A stretch of DNA of 64,000 nt, taken from contig JAZDEY010000056.1 in the NCBI GenBank assembly GCA_043808325.1, positions 1 through 64,000 on the forward strand, written 5' to 3'. This DNA is from JAZDEY01 sp043808325 [NCBI: Candidatus Eiseniibacteriota bacterium] (lineage in GTDB: Bacteria > Arandabacterota > Arandabacteria > Arandabacterales). The notes under the pieces are model-generated. The model worked only from the letters and a program-made list of their open reading frames with translations. It ran no database searches and was not told where the DNA came from. Each line of letters starts with the position of its first letter. The first letter of the stretch is position 1. The position numbers were made by a program, and so were the translations under genes. Below, piece by piece: positions 1 through 8,493 of this stretch.

Positions 1-149
1 TGGCGGCCACCTCCTCTCTAACAGTATTATGGCTGTAAGACACAAACTATGTCAAGCTCTTTCTCCATCTCTTAAGTCTTGGGAAGTGCCTTCTAACTAC
101 CAATGCATAGCACAGTTACATCAAACTGGGAGAGGGCAAGATAGTGGGC

Positions 150-692
150 CTATCCCTTCAACGGCTCGAAATTCACGAAATCCGCGTGGTGGACTATGAT
201 CGCTTCGGTGGTTCGCTTGCCCAGATCGCCTTCCTTGGAATGATAGGCGATCATGTGCAGGACCTCGGTCGGAAGACCGTGTTTGTATGCAAGCGCCTGA
301 CCCGAGAAAGGGTGCCTGAGGAGATTGCCGAGCCGGCTCTTGCCGATCTTCTTTCCCTGCTTCGCGTACTCAAGCAGTTTGCCGACATCATGCAGTATGG
401 CGCCGGCGACCAGCAGATCCATGTCTATCGCTATGGCCCCGCCGTACTGGCTCTTGAGGGTCTCGGCTATCCTTATTGCCGTCCGGGTGACTGCGCGCGT
501 GTGATGAACAAGATCGATCTTGATGCCGGGAATCAGTAGCGTGAACGGTATCTTGCCGAGATCTTGAAGATCCCAGCCGCCCGAATCGATGGCGCCCTGC
601 CAGACTGCGGCGACCTGCTTGCGCAGGTCCGCCCGCTTTATCAACTTGATCTCGGGAAAGAGTTCACTGACCGATCGCGACGCGCGCTTCAT
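150..692 (-). CDS. HD-domain metal-dependent phosphohydrolase
   Basis: This 180-residue protein has the HD-superfamily signature: a His pair at residues 63-64, LHDVGK at 100-105 with the metal-binding His-Asp pair, and a distal HHAD at 168-171. Proteins of this small HD type bind divalent metals and hydrolyse phosphate esters, often on nucleotides; the substrate cannot be told from sequence. There is no signal peptide or membrane segment, so it should be cytoplasmic. Its ATG overlaps the stop of the DUF4438 gene by four bases (ATGA), so the two are translationally coupled and belong to one transcript with the upstream aminotransferase. The superfamily call is secure, the role is open. Confidence 0.85.
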   Translation of the reverse strand: MKRASRSVSELFPEIKLIKRADLRKQVAAVWQGAIDSGGWDLQDLGKIPFTLLIPGIKIDLVHHTRAVTRTAIRIAETLKSQYGGAIAIDMDLLVAGAILHDVGKLLEYAKQGKKIGKSRLGNLLRHPFSGQALAYKHGLPTEVLHMIAYHSKEGDLGKRTTEAIIVHHADFVNFEPLKG

Positions 693-1597
693 GCCTTAGC
701 TCCTTTGCCTTTCTTCCGATAGATGCCGATTCCAAGAAGATTGCCGATGTTGGCCTTGCTGTCCAATTCGGGAAGGATCGCTCCCCTGGAGGACGTGATG
801 ATAGTGGTGACACCCGGGCCATGACCCGAAAGGACGCAATCAGAGTGCACAACTACGCCGATTGTGATTGCACCTTTACGGTACATTCTTCCGAAGGTAT
901 GGTCGGCATCCTTCACTGCCACTATGTCTCCCAGATTGATGCCGCCCAAGCCCGCTCTCGCAACGGTCCTCGGGTCAAGAAGCTGGATATCGTAGTCCCC
1001 TGAATGGGCATGAGCTTTGCCGATACCTGACCCCATAAGCACCGAGGGGATGACGTGGGAAACGCCGACCTCCAGCTTGTTCTTCGCGATCCTCACATTG
1101 AGCTTGGCCAGAAGACCGGGGTCAAGGTTCATTATCTTGATGTCCTCGAAGTCTTCGATCGCAAGCCCCGTCCCGAAGGCCCGGAACAAAATGCTGTCGC
1201 CGATCGCAAGCCGCTCCAGCGTCGCCTCGTCAAAGTCCACCAGAACGTGCTCGATGCCGCCGTGCTTACCTGTAACAACACCCTTGGCGCCCTTCGCATC
1301 GCCGCTGATCACGCGCGCTTCATTCCCGATGCAGGCCAGGGTGTTCAAAGCCGCGTTGGCACTCCGAGTGCCCTCCTTGGCGGACATATTCTTCACACTG
1401 ACGCCGGGCTCCACGTGGTCGGCCACCCAACCGCAAGCCGGATCTCCGACTTTGACGTTATAGGTGATGCCCCCGGTCCCGGGCAGGATCACGGGATTGC
1501 CCGTGGCGCCGATCCTGTAGCCCGCCTCGGTCATCGACGGACTCGAGACCTGTCCTGCGACCGAAAGCATGACGAGCCTTTGCTGGTTGGTCTTCAT
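689..1597 (-). CDS. DUF4438 domain-containing protein
   Basis: The 302-residue product resembles the DUF4438 family, known mainly from Thermotoga-like and other anaerobic bacteria and without an assigned reaction. The sequence is rich in Gly and short beta-type segments, with conserved-looking stretches such as GNPVILPGTGGI near the start and VVVHSDCVLSGHGPG near the end, and no signal peptide. I place the start at the ATG at 1597, behind a purine-rich GGGGCGG stretch, rather than at an in-frame upstream codon that would overlap the preceding gene. It lies two bases after the aminotransferase gene and overlaps the HD hydrolase gene by four bases. The conserved company of an aminotransferase suggests amino-acid or polyamine metabolism, but this is inference. 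Confidence 0.8.
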   Translation of the reverse strand: MKTNQQRLVMLSVAGQVSSPSMTEAGYRIGATGNPVILPGTGGITYNVKVGDPACGWVADHVEPGVSVKNMSAKEGTRSANAALNTLACIGNEARVISGDAKGAKGVVTGKHGGIEHVLVDFDEATLERLAIGDSILFRAFGTGLAIEDFEDIKIMNLDPGLLAKLNVRIAKNKLEVGVSHVIPSVLMGSGIGKAHAHSGDYDIQLLDPRTVARAGLGGINLGDIVAVKDADHTFGRMYRKGAITIGVVVHSDCVLSGHGPGVTTIITSSRGAILPELDSKANIGNLLGIGIYRKKGKGAKA

Positions 1598-1598
1598 G

Positions 1599-2933
1599 CT
1601 ATCGCCGCCCCTTCTCGGCCTTCGCCAGCGCCGTCTCAAAGATCTCGAGGGCTTGGTCGGCCTCTTGCTTGCCGATCACCAGCGGAGGAATGAACCTGAC
1701 TGAGGACGGCCCGCAGGGCAGAATCAGAAGCCCAAGATGGAAGCAAGCATCTACGATCACGTTTCTCAGGTCCGGGGCCAGGGCCATGCCTTTCTTGTCT
1801 TTGACGATCTCCATGCCGATCATCAAACCCTTGCCGCTCACGCTGCCCATCACTCGGCTGCGCTTCTGGATTTCCTTAAGATGCTTGATCAGATAGTCGC
1901 CCATCCGGGCCGCATTCTCAACCAGACCTTCCTCGAGAAGCTTGATAGTCGCCAGCGCGGCGGCACACGACACCGGATTGCCGCCAAAGGTGCTGCCGTG
2001 GGTTCCAGGCTGCCAGGTCATGAGAGTTGCAGGCGCAATCGCCGCCCCCAGCGGCATGCCTGACGCGACAGCTTTGGCCACGGTGACGATATCCGGGACC
2101 ACATTCCAGTGCTCGATCGCGAACATCTTGCCGGTCCTGCCCAATCCCGACTGGATTTCATCACAGACAAAGAGTATACCGTACTTGCTCGCAAGAGCCT
2201 TGAGCCTCGGATGGAATTCCGGCGGGGGGACAACGTAGCCACCTTCACCCTGAATCGGCTCGACGAAAATCGCGGCGACCTCATCCGGCGGCACCGTGCG
2301 TTTGAAGATGGTCTCCTCGATAAAGGATACACATGCAATGCCGCACTCCCCGTACCGGAGGTTGTATGCACAATGGGCGCAGTTGCCGTAGGGCACGTGC
2401 ACCACGCCCGGCATAAGCGGGCCGAACCAGGTACGCTGAGTCTCCTTGCTCGCCGTAAGACTCATCGCTCCCATGGTCCGTCCATGGAAGGAGCCGAAGA
2501 ACGAGATGAAGTACTGTCTGCGGGTGGCATACCGCGCGAGCTTTATGGCCGCCTCAACCGCCTCGGTGCCCGAATTGCAGAAGAAGACTTTCTTGGGCCC
2601 TCTGCCCGGCGCAATCGCAGAAAGCTTCTCGGCCAGCGATATCTCGCGTTCGTAGTAAAAGTCGGAACCGGACATGTGCAGGAACTTCCTTGCCTGCTCC
2701 TCGATCGCGCGCACGACCTTCGGATGACTGTGCCCGGTCGAAGTCACGGCAATGCCGGAGGTAAAATCCAGAAATGCGTGGCCGTCAACATCCCAGACGT
2801 AGGCGCCCTTGCCGTGATCCATGAAGAAGGGATAACCCCGGGTGTACGATGGGGAAATGTATTTCTTGTCCAACTCCAGCAGCGCCTTTGCGCGCTTGCC
2901 CAGGTGCGATATACCCAGCTTCTGCTTGGCCAT
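1599..2933 (-). CDS. Class III PLP aminotransferase (acetylornithine/GABA aminotransferase family)
   Basis: This 444-residue fold-type I PLP enzyme carries SGTEA near residue 121, the cofactor-binding Asp in CDEIQSGLGRTGK (Asp258) and the Schiff-base Lys in VTVAKAVASG (Lys287), followed by a HGSTFGGNP motif. Members transfer omega- or alpha-amino groups of ornithine, acetylornithine, GABA or lysine to 2-oxoglutarate; some archaeal relatives are broad-range amino acid racemases. A Cys-rich insertion at residues 185-201 (C185, C188, C197, C201) resembles that archaeal and thermophile subgroup, so ornithine aminotransferase or racemase activity is as likely as acetylornithine aminotransferase; no other arginine genes are nearby. 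The ATG follows a strong GGAGGAG site. It heads a three-gene unit with DUF4438 and the HD hydrolase. Confidence 0.88.
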   Translation of the reverse strand: MAKQKLGISHLGKRAKALLELDKKYISPSYTRGYPFFMDHGKGAYVWDVDGHAFLDFTSGIAVTSTGHSHPKVVRAIEEQARKFLHMSGSDFYYEREISLAEKLSAIAPGRGPKKVFFCNSGTEAVEAAIKLARYATRRQYFISFFGSFHGRTMGAMSLTASKETQRTWFGPLMPGVVHVPYGNCAHCAYNLRYGECGIACVSFIEETIFKRTVPPDEVAAIFVEPIQGEGGYVVPPPEFHPRLKALASKYGILFVCDEIQSGLGRTGKMFAIEHWNVVPDIVTVAKAVASGMPLGAAIAPATLMTWQPGTHGSTFGGNPVSCAAALATIKLLEEGLVENAARMGDYLIKHLKEIQKRSRVMGSVSGKGLMIGMEIVKDKKGMALAPDLRNVIVDACFHLGLLILPCGPSSVRFIPPLVIGKQEADQALEIFETALAKAEKGRR

Positions 2934-3023
2934 GCCGACTCCTCCTGCTTGACGCGAATGCGGGTTATCCTGAAGGCGAGGATCAAGATGCGCGGGTGAG
3001 TAGCCGCTGAAGTGCCGGTCCGC

Positions 3024-4469
3024 CTATCTTACAACTATGAAGCGGCCCGTCCTGCTGGCACCCTCGGCTTCGACCCTATAGATATAGATCCCGCTGACCA
3101 CCTGCTTGCCGCCGTTGTCCCTGAGGTTCCAGTCAGCGGTGCCGGCCTGCGAACCATCAAGCCTGTGATTGGGCCTCACCGTGCCGATGTAGCCTCCGGA
3201 CGCATCATATATCTCTATCTCTGCCCTCTCGGGCACATTCACGAACTGAACCTTGCTGTCCCCCTGCTCCCACCCCGCACGGAAGACGTAGGGATTGGGA
3301 ACGACGTAGACGCTTTCAATCGACCTGCCCGGCGCAACTGCCGGATAGACTTTGGTCCATCTGATCGGGCTGGTAACGAGCTTGTAATCGCTCGACCAAT
3401 CATAGGTCACCACGGCGTAGTCATAGGGAAAGCCATTGAGCACGACCCTTGCGGTGGAATCCGGGGTCACCCCCGGGGCTCTCTCTCTGATCCCCCGGTC
3501 GGCAACGTACCTGGTGCCGTAGGGATCCTGTTTGCCGGCCCCGTCCGCAAAGAAGCCGGGGTTCTCGCACCTCTTGAGATCGGCGATCACCTTATACATG
3601 CCCACCGTATCGGTAGGCGTTGGAGATCTGTCTTCAACCGAACGGTGCACCACAAGATAGCCCTCGAAGGTATAGGCGCGTATCTTGAAGCCGTCGGCAG
3701 TCAGGCCGTGGGCCGCATCCGGCTTGCCGAAAGGCACCCTGGCATCGACCGATAGAGTCTCACCGGCCGCGTAATCTCCGGCCGGAAAGATTGCTCTCAG
3801 CCCCTTGCTGACCTCGATGTCCTGGCCGGCATTAGCGACGTTGAAATTGCCGCTCTCTCCGGCGCTGTTGGTCCAACTGAAACCGATCTCGCCGCCTGCT
3901 TGAGAGGCAAGAGTACCCCCCGAGGTGCAGGCAAGCGTAAAAAGCACCGACGTGTCGACCGGGGCCGCACCTCTATAGATGCCGTGAAAATCAGGCACCG
4001 GCCCCTGCCAACCCCCTATGTGCAGACGGAAAAGGCCGGCAGAGGGAACAGCCACTCTGATGCCATCTGAGAGACTATAATAAATGTCGGTCTCCTCAAC
4101 CCGCAGCTCCCGACGTCTCTCCGCCTTGGTTCGCCAGTCGCTCACTTCCATCCAGGAGAAGTATACCGAATCCGCGGCTTGAATCACCGTGACATCATAG
4201 GTCCAATCGCAGGCACCGATATAGAAACCGCTGACCTCTATGGTCGCCTTGCCTCTCCACGGGAACTGAGCCGCGCCCAGCACCGGCTCGGCAAGGTAAA
4301 CCAGGCTCTCGGGCTGGGGGTCTGTCCAGGTAATCTCGACGATCCTGTCTCCTTCCATCAGATCAACGTCCGGCGCGATCAGCCGCACGCCCCCGAGAGA
4401 AACCCCAATGAACACAAATACGCTGACCGACGGAAGGACGCAGACCAGACGCTTACTCCATTTAGACAT
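3024..4469 (-). CDS. Secreted protein with FlgD/T9SS-like C-terminal beta domain
   Basis: The 481-residue product begins with a basic stretch and a hydrophobic core (residues 5-27) that fit a signal peptide. The middle contains beta-rich segments without a recognised enzyme motif. From about residue 370 it has the pattern VYVVPNPY, then EIEIYDASG, then SGIYIYRVEA and a final GRFIVVR, which is the FlgD-Ig-like or type 9 secretion C-terminal domain common in FCB-type bacteria. It is therefore probably exported and surface-attached or released. It starts 38 bases after the upstream lipoprotein gene and is the last gene of a three-gene transcript. Function unknown; the extracellular assignment is fairly firm. 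Confidence 0.75.
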   Translation of the reverse strand: MSKWSKRLVCVLPSVSVFVFIGVSLGGVRLIAPDVDLMEGDRIVEITWTDPQPESLVYLAEPVLGAAQFPWRGKATIEVSGFYIGACDWTYDVTVIQAADSVYFSWMEVSDWRTKAERRRELRVEETDIYYSLSDGIRVAVPSAGLFRLHIGGWQGPVPDFHGIYRGAAPVDTSVLFTLACTSGGTLASQAGGEIGFSWTNSAGESGNFNVANAGQDIEVSKGLRAIFPAGDYAAGETLSVDARVPFGKPDAAHGLTADGFKIRAYTFEGYLVVHRSVEDRSPTPTDTVGMYKVIADLKRCENPGFFADGAGKQDPYGTRYVADRGIRERAPGVTPDSTARVVLNGFPYDYAVVTYDWSSDYKLVTSPIRWTKVYPAVAPGRSIESVYVVPNPYVFRAGWEQGDSKVQFVNVPERAEIEIYDASGGYIGTVRPNHRLDGSQAGTADWNLRDNGGKQVVSGIYIYRVEAEGASRTGRFIVVR

Positions 4470-4506
4470 ACCGACCTCCAGCCAAATGCCGACTTAATCC
4501 TTGAAG

Positions 4507-6723
4507 CTAAAATCCTCCGGGACCCGGTTCTCCAAACTCCGTCAAAAGCTTCCTTATCAAAGCTTTGACCTCGTCGCGGCTAAAGAACCACGGCGGAATC
4601 CCGATGTAGGCCGCACCGCCGCGCACACCCTTGATGGGCGGCACATAGACTCCGATCAGCCTGACATTGCCGCCATCATCAGGATCGCACTGCGGGTCTC
4701 CGGGCTGCCCAACCTCATTGAGCGGCACAAACGAGTAGATCTTCTTCACCGGGATATCGTCGCGGACGTGCGTGATACAGAAGATGTACTCAAGCCTTCC
4801 CAGCCACGCACCCTGAATGCCCGGGATGTCCCGCCTCGCAGTTACCGACGGCCAACCTGATTCACAGGGCCACAGGTCCGATGTAGCCACCGGAGGATTG
4901 GGAAGCATCATGTGCTCTATTCCGAAGGCTTCATAATTGAAGTTGTACATCAGGGTCGAGTCAACCGGGTTGATCCTCGGTGCGAAATCCAGATCGATCT
5001 TCTCTCCCCGTGATCCAATCGGCGGGTCCCTATCGGGCCAGAACATGGTGGAGAAGACCGGGTTATAGCCGAGCAGGATCAGATTGCCTTCCACCTTGAC
5101 GTAGGAGTTGAGATAGTTGCCTTTCTCGGCACAAACTTTGGTAAGCTGACAATCGGGAATCTCGGTATCCTTGTCGACAACCCAGATCACCGTCGAGGCA
5201 TCGGAGATCCGCCGGATCGGGGGCTCCCGGTTAAAAGGCTGCGGCCATCCCCCCGTATCGAAAGCCTCGTAGTTGTATCCGTCAAGTATGTCGGCCCACA
5301 TCACCCGAGTGTCGCGCTTGTAATTCGCGTACCTGGGCTCCATCCATTTACCGACATCGTCATCAACAAGATAGATCAGCTTCTCAGGCTTGCTCGTGGG
5401 ACCTTCCAGAACCTCCATCTTGAATTCGCAATGGGTCACATCCTTGTTGAGGTCCCTCAGCTCCACGACGAAGATGTGGGGGCCCAGGGTGGGGACGAAG
5501 GGCCTCCCGTCCGAAGGATACCTGACAAACCACTCCGGGGTGTTACCCCTGGTTCGGATGGGCTCCGTACTTGTCCAATAGTTCCAGGTCGATGTCCTCG
5601 GGTCCTCGGGATCGTCGTAGTAATAGCGGTACTCAGAGGCCAGCTTGCCCAGAGCCCGATCCTCGCCACTGCCCCAGAACCTGAAGGAGACCTGCGTGCC
5701 GCGGAACAAGCCGGCAACGTTAGTCTGGTATTCGCCCCGGGAGTTGCTATTCCTGAGCCCGAGCGAGCCGGCATCCATAGTGATTTTGACCCCGGCTCCC
5801 TGAGCCAGAAGGCGAAGCATCACCCAGTTGTTATTGACGTTGTAGACCGGCCCAAAGAGCTCCTCGGGCAGGACCGCGCCGCCCTCGTCCTTGCAGGTGA
5901 CACAGAATTCGAGGAAATTATCGCTCGCCAGAAAAGAGGAGAAGTTGGCGTCCTTCACGTAAGTGCAGTCTGCCGGCACCCAGTCGCTCCAATAACCCAC
6001 AGGGGTCATGGCGTGGGGCAGCTTCGGCCCCGTATAAACCGAGTCGAGAGGCGGAAGGGGCGGAGGAGGCAGACGCTTTGGGTAAAGGTCATAGTACCAG
6101 AGGTCGTAATCCACCGGGACTGCGATGTACTTGTAAAACATCTTGCTGACATCACCGTCGGCGTCTTCCCCGCGCCATTCGAAATAAGCGTTGGTTGACA
6201 CGGTCTCGTTGGACTGCGGTATCTTATGGGGAACCACGACTCTGACCCTGGGGACGATGTTGGATGCCTGGAAGAACACACTGGCAGGACTTGAATCGGC
6301 CACGCCTTCGTTGTCAACCGCCCTCACCAGCACTCCCCAGTATGCCAGAGCAAGCTTCGTAGAACTGGCGGTCGCGCAGCAGGAATCCGCCGACAGCACG
6401 AAGGTGCTCTCGGTCGCTGCCGTGGCAATCCAGGTGATCTCATTAAGGTCAAGATTGGCAAGCGAGTCTCGGCTCACGCCCTTTAAGGTCGCAATCTGAT
6501 AGTGGCTGATCGTTCCGTCTTGATCGGTACCGTACCAGTAGGTCTGAACCTTGAAGTAGGTCTGCGAGTCCTCCCTGGGCCCGAACGAGATAAAAGTGTC
6601 GGGAACTTGATTATCAACGCGTGAGCCGCCTCCCTTTTCGCTGCATCCGCCGAGCGCAATCGCCAAGCAACACGCGGCCAGCCAAATCGCCCAGCCCGGG
6701 CTAGCGTATTTCCTGCTGCTCAT
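4507..6723 (-). CDS. Large lipoprotein, beta-sandwich repeats, function unknown
   Basis: The product is 738 residues long when started at the ATG at 6723, which has a GGGAGG ribosome binding site; an in-frame TTG further upstream overlaps that site and is unlikely. The N-terminus has a hydrophobic segment followed by a lipobox ending GGC, so the Cys should be lipidated. The body contains repeated fibronectin- or Ig-like stretches (YWYGTDQDGTISHYQIAT, later FEWRGEDADGDVSKMFYKYI) of the kind that discuss a value with D-x-D-G turns. The last third resembles a Rossmann-like segment starting LIYLVDDDVG. It shares its opening architecture with the next gene upstream, suggesting paralogy. The role is unknown; outer-membrane or surface exposure is inferred. 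Confidence 0.72.
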   Translation of the reverse strand: MSSRKYASPGWAIWLAACCLAIALGGCSEKGGGSRVDNQVPDTFISFGPREDSQTYFKVQTYWYGTDQDGTISHYQIATLKGVSRDSLANLDLNEITWIATAATESTFVLSADSCCATASSTKLALAYWGVLVRAVDNEGVADSSPASVFFQASNIVPRVRVVVPHKIPQSNETVSTNAYFEWRGEDADGDVSKMFYKYIAVPVDYDLWYYDLYPKRLPPPPLPPLDSVYTGPKLPHAMTPVGYWSDWVPADCTYVKDANFSSFLASDNFLEFCVTCKDEGGAVLPEELFGPVYNVNNNWVMLRLLAQGAGVKITMDAGSLGLRNSNSRGEYQTNVAGLFRGTQVSFRFWGSGEDRALGKLASEYRYYYDDPEDPRTSTWNYWTSTEPIRTRGNTPEWFVRYPSDGRPFVPTLGPHIFVVELRDLNKDVTHCEFKMEVLEGPTSKPEKLIYLVDDDVGKWMEPRYANYKRDTRVMWADILDGYNYEAFDTGGWPQPFNREPPIRRISDASTVIWVVDKDTEIPDCQLTKVCAEKGNYLNSYVKVEGNLILLGYNPVFSTMFWPDRDPPIGSRGEKIDLDFAPRINPVDSTLMYNFNYEAFGIEHMMLPNPPVATSDLWPCESGWPSVTARRDIPGIQGAWLGRLEYIFCITHVRDDIPVKKIYSFVPLNEVGQPGDPQCDPDDGGNVRLIGVYVPPIKGVRGGAAYIGIPPWFFSRDEVKALIRKLLTEFGEPGPGGF

Positions 6724-6748
6724 CTTCCGCCTCCCCAATCAGTGAACC

Positions 6749-8275
6749 CTAGAGGTTAAAGTCGTACTCTCTTAAGTCAGATCTGGTCAGGATGTAGGCC
6801 CCATTGTACGCCAGCAGCTTGAACAGATGGGGACCCGGGGCAAGCCCCTGAACATCGACGAACTTAACGTACGTTTTATCTGCTGCCTTGGTGGTGATTT
6901 GCACCCAGTCACCATCATCAATTCGGTATCTGTACTGGATCAGCGCAGCATCGCCGTCAGACCCGCGCGTGATGTCCTCGTCAGGATCGATGCACCCCCA
7001 GGTGAACCTGACCGCGCCAGTGGGCAGAACCTGGGGGGGGGAGATGCTCGTTATCCTAGGAGAATAGTTTACGTAGAATACTATCGTGTCCGGGCTGCCG
7101 TCGACCTTGCCGTGATCGTCCCGGGCCCTCAGGAAGAGTACCAGAGGGGAGTCGGTATCAAGATTGGCCGCCGTAGCCGAGGTCTCGTCCTCGTAACAGG
7201 CGGTGTCCCCCTTGCACATCCCCGCGGGCTCTCCGACCCAGGGACTCGAATTCACCGGATTAACCGACTGTATCAGGGTGCCCCTTATGTTCCACCTAAA
7301 GGTATCCGGCGGGGCCCCGTCCTTGTCAGTCCCGTGGAACTTGAATCTCAAACGGCCGAAATGATACACCACGCGTATGGAATCGCTCGGGAAGATCAGT
7401 TTCTCAGGAATGCTCTTCAAGTTGGAAGGACGAAAAGTCCACACGCTGTCGATATGGGTATCCGGATCGTAGTTTATGATGAATCTGGCGACGCTCTCGT
7501 CACTCTTGGCCCCGGCATCATCTATCGCAACCAGCCTGAACTCGTGAAAACCTATACCCAGATCGCTGGCTCCGAGGTCATTGGGATCGTATACCAGATC
7601 CCGAATCGCGATCTCGGGCGGCACCCGAGTCTCGGTGCTGGAATCCAGCTTATACCGCCATTCGGTGATGATGCCGTCGGGGTCGCTTCCACCCCAACTC
7701 AGCCTGATTCTAACGGGCTCCGTAGGGTTGATAAGATTATAGGCAGGCAGCGTGTCACCCCTGGCCAGGGGCACATGCGGGACAGGATCGATGTTGCTCG
7801 ACAGCAGAATCTGAATATTGGGTATGTTGTAGTCGATCGCCATGAAATTGGTGGCAGCGGGGGTCGGATCCACCTTGCCTTCATTGTCAATGGCGGCAAC
7901 GTAAAGGCTGTGAGCCCTCGAATTCGGCCTGTCGGCCCTGAACACAAAGAGGCTCTCGGTAGCATCCGTCACGGTCCAGTTGAGCGAAAGGAAGTACTGG
8001 ACCAGATCTTCGGGGCTGGTCCTGCCGCCATACAACTCATCCTCGATCAGGCTGGCCACCCTGTAAGCCACAACCACCCCATCCCGGTCATACCCGGTCC
8101 AGCTGACAGGATACTTATGGAACTGTGCGCTGCCAAGCGCAGGCGCAACCGAGAGCACGGTCTCGGGAGGACGATTGGTATCGTATCTGACGACATCTTC
8201 CTGTTGACAACCCTGGAGAACCACCATGCTCAGAACCGCAGCCAGGAATATGAACAGGATCCTTCTTGTCACCAT
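6749..8275 (-). CDS. Lipoprotein with Ig/fibronectin-like repeats
   Basis: With the ATG at 8275 and its TTAGGAG site the product is 508 residues. The open frame extends upstream but without a ribosome binding site, and the signal peptide begins exactly here: MVTRR, a hydrophobic run, then the lipobox LQGC. Mature-protein segments such as WTGYDRDGVVVAYR, LSWGGSDPDGIITEWRY and FTWGCIDPDEDITR repeat a W-x-G-x-D-x-D-G theme at about 150-residue spacing, so the protein is probably a string of beta-sandwich domains. It is a probable paralogue of the lipoprotein just downstream (gap 25 bases). A sigma70-type promoter lies 100 bases upstream of the start, making this the first gene of a three-gene unit. 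No enzyme motif is seen. Confidence 0.72.
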   Translation of the reverse strand: MVTRRILFIFLAAVLSMVVLQGCQQEDVVRYDTNRPPETVLSVAPALGSAQFHKYPVSWTGYDRDGVVVAYRVASLIEDELYGGRTSPEDLVQYFLSLNWTVTDATESLFVFRADRPNSRAHSLYVAAIDNEGKVDPTPAATNFMAIDYNIPNIQILLSSNIDPVPHVPLARGDTLPAYNLINPTEPVRIRLSWGGSDPDGIITEWRYKLDSSTETRVPPEIAIRDLVYDPNDLGASDLGIGFHEFRLVAIDDAGAKSDESVARFIINYDPDTHIDSVWTFRPSNLKSIPEKLIFPSDSIRVVYHFGRLRFKFHGTDKDGAPPDTFRWNIRGTLIQSVNPVNSSPWVGEPAGMCKGDTACYEDETSATAANLDTDSPLVLFLRARDDHGKVDGSPDTIVFYVNYSPRITSISPPQVLPTGAVRFTWGCIDPDEDITRGSDGDAALIQYRYRIDDGDWVQITTKAADKTYVKFVDVQGLAPGPHLFKLLAYNGAYILTRSDLREYDFNL

Positions 8276-8377
8276 AAGCACACTCCTAAGTCCTGCAATG
8301 GATGAGATCCTTCCAATCGAAGTTATGTCACCTTCGTTATGGTGTCTTTCGGCCTTCCGATAAGGCACAGCCGAGAA

Positions 8378-8406
8378 ACTATAACAACACGATGCTAGGT
8401 TGTCAA
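8378..8406 (-). promoter_or_regulatory. Sigma70-type promoter of the lipoprotein operon
   Basis: On the minus strand TTGACA (8401-8406) is followed after 17 bases by TATAGT (8378-8383). This is close to consensus and sits about 100 bases ahead of the ATG at 8275, just past the terminator of the preceding gene. Confidence 0.7.
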
Positions 8407-8431
8407 CACAAAAACTTGGCCAATTCCGGCA

Positions 8432-8469
8432 ACAAAAAACCGGGGCTTCCACATCTGTGAAAGCCCCGG
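8432..8469 (-). terminator. Rho-independent terminator
   Basis: A perfect 9-bp stem (CCGGGGCTT at 8440-8448 pairing with AAGCCCCGG at 8461-8469) is followed, reading the minus strand, by a run of six T. It lies 25 bases after the stop of the 1088-residue secreted protein gene and separates it from the lipoprotein operon. Confidence 0.85.
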
Positions 8470-8493
8470 CAAACTATCCAGCAGCGTCTACTT

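Noticed and set aside
6827-8305. Plus-strand open frame of 492 codons opposite the lipoprotein gene
   Set aside because: It has no signal or domain, no ribosome binding site, and mirrors the well-supported minus-strand lipoprotein; long antisense frames are expected in GC-rich DNA.
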